Part shown: piece by piece, positions 63,334 to 64,000 of the stretch
Layout of the letters: every line of letters starts with the position of its first letter
How positions within the stretch are numbered: the stretch's first letter is position 1
Made by a program: the position numbers and the translations under genes
Assembly (NCBI GenBank): GCA_031417835.1
Contig: JANOWJ010000049.1
Span: forward strand, 1 to 64,000
Reading direction: 5' to 3'
Source of the DNA: JADJLQ01 sp031417835
GTDB taxonomy: Bacteria > Bacteroidota > Bacteroidia > Chitinophagales > Saprospiraceae
DNA length: 64,000 bases
Notes under the pieces: model-generated
Told to the model about the DNA's origin: nothing
Databases searched by the model: none
The model's input: only the letters and a program-made list of their open reading frames with translations

Positions 63334-63600
63334 TTATTTCGGATTTGGGATTTCGGATTTCGAAATCAACACTCCTAGTTCCGAAATCCAAAATCCGAAA
63401 TAGCACATCCTCCTAAATCCAAAATCCCAAATCCGAAATAGCACATCCTCCCAAATCCGAAATCGCAAATCCGAAATTGTTTACTCCTCCGAAATCCGAA
63501 ATCCCACATCCGAAATAGTTTATCGTCCGAAATCCAAAATCTAAAATCCGAAATAGAGTTAGTCATGAGTTCCGAAATCCAAAATCCAAAATCCGAAATA
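63334..63600 (+). repeat. TTTCGGATTT element, copy 3, expanded into a tandem array
   Basis: A hairpin unit like those at 44158 and 49739 (first 30 bases identical to the inverse of 49803-49832) is followed by about five further copies of the arm CCGAAATCC..AAATCCGAAATA, separated by short spacers such as GCACATCCTCC and GTTTATCGT. The last copy lies inside the start of pcaG. Confidence 0.85.
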
Positions 63601-64000
63601 GTTAGTAACCCAGTGCCCTCCACCCCCTCATTCCCACAAACTCCATCCCAAACCGTTGGACCCTATTTTGCGTATGGCCTCACTCCCGAACAATATGGCT
63701 ATGACTTTAAAAGCCTGGCGGACAACTATCTTGTTACAAATAGTACGGATGCTCAAGTAATTAAGATCATAGGCCAAGTTTTTGATGGTGACCATATTGT
63801 AATTCCGGACGCTTTGATCGAGTTTTGGCAATTCGATGGCGATACCTGGAAGATGGGTCGTCATGGTACCGGTACCGCGATGGATCACAGGTTCGAATTT
63901 TTTATGCAGAAGCCAAATTCAGTCAATGGCCAAGCTCCATGTATCTCTGTAATTGTATTCATGCGTGGCCAACTCATTCATGCCTATACCCGAATTTATT
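63565..64000 (+). CDS. pcaG: Protocatechuate 3,4-dioxygenase alpha subunit, cut by the window end
   Basis: From ATG 63565 the frame is open to the window edge. After a repeat-encoded N-terminus ('MSSEIQNPKSEIVSN'), it reads 'TPSQTVGPYFAYGLTPEQYGYD', 'IKIIGQVFDGDHIVIPDALIEFWQ', 'HRFEFFMQKPNS' and 'APCISVIVFMRGQLIHAYTRIY', the PcaG sequence. About 145 of the usual 190-200 codons are inside the window. In-frame start and stop-free length support a real start here, though a second ATG is not available before the conserved part. It forms the alpha chain with PcaH. Confidence 0.9.
   Translation, partial: MSSEIQNPKSEIVSNPVPSTPSFPQTPSQTVGPYFAYGLTPEQYGYDFKSLADNYLVTNSTDAQVIKIIGQVFDGDHIVIPDALIEFWQFDGDTWKMGRHGTGTAMDHRFEFFMQKPNSVNGQAPCISVIVFMRGQLIHAYTRIY

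Noticed and set aside
63370..63620. Regularly repeated arms near 63.4-63.6 kb looked like a small CRISPR array.
   Set aside because: Repeat units vary in length and sequence, spacers are very short and similar to each other, no cas genes are present, and the repeats match the intergenic hairpin family.

Overview
The window looks like a chromosomal segment of a Bacteroidota bacterium, possibly Saprospiria-like (the family level is a guess). The evidence is an A+T-rich sequence, few Shine-Dalgarno sites, occasional TAnnTTTG promoter elements, signal peptides ending in 'SAQ', a DUF5916 outer-membrane protein, and DoxX/AHSA1/ArsR and SusD-less glycosidase contexts. Two genes at 10.1-14.0 kb are visibly richer in G+C, and the first is preceded by a strong Shine-Dalgarno site, so they look imported.

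Layout. (1) 0-6 kb: an accessory patch, all on the + strand. It holds a 5'-truncated PQQ-dehydrogenase remnant, a cytoplasmic trypsin-like protease, a HEPN-type protein, a DUF2442 gene with an in-frame stop, DUF2200, an NAD-binding epimerase-like protein and a RibD/DHFR-like reductase carrying an in-frame repeat insertion. (2) 6.8-15 kb: FAD-Rieske oxidoreductase, an Asp-box propeller protein, the imported PAS-rich hybrid kinase with its REC-metallo-beta-lactamase partner, and a Fic protein. (3) 15.2-20.7 kb: an AraC regulator with five proteins that carry export signals: DUF3237, FAH-luciferase-like fusion, dienelactone hydrolase-like, YceI, intradiol dioxygenase. (4) 20.7-25.6 kb: a hydroxycinnamate operon with crotonase, feruloyl-CoA synthase, MetE-like methyltransferase and amidohydrolase. 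(5) 25.6-34.6 kb: a small DoxX/AHSA1/ArsR operon, an aromatic acid MFS importer, an acyl-CoA dehydrogenase, an SSS transporter, a sialidase-fold protein and a TIM-barrel isomerase. (6) 34.6-38.8 kb: an adenylate cyclase-TPR protein and a BBE-type oxidoreductase, bracketed by 194-bp direct repeats. (7) 38.9-50.8 kb, - strand: a double-domain esterase, the malonate transporter MadLM, a MatB-like malonyl-CoA synthetase, and a ring-cleavage set (FAH, flavin monooxygenase, cyclase-type hydrolase, SDR, HisD-like dehydrogenase, ABM protein, alpha/beta hydrolase, extradiol dioxygenase). (8) 51-61 kb: DUF5916 protein, maleylpyruvate isomerase-like protein, AraC, GH3 glycosidase, MFS, SGNH hydrolase and a HELGH metallopeptidase-like protein. 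(9) 61.5-64 kb: an AraC regulator divergent from pcaH and pcaG, the latter running off the end.

How it fits together (inference). Glycosidases and esterases would release plant phenolics. A flavin hydroxylase and extradiol dioxygenase would open one ring, with malonate as a likely fragment taken up and activated by MadLM/MatB. Hydroxycinnamate would be activated by Fcs, hydrated and shortened to a benzoate, and protocatechuate would be opened by PcaHG. This gene content resembles flavonoid (fde) plus hydroxycinnamate pathways known from Proteobacteria, here in a Bacteroidota setting. The exported ring-cleavage set at 15-21 kb and the HisD/cyclase/malonate combination are the least explained parts.

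The window is also rich in small dispersed palindromes. Some are inserted in frame inside genes, and others fill whole gaps between co-directional genes.
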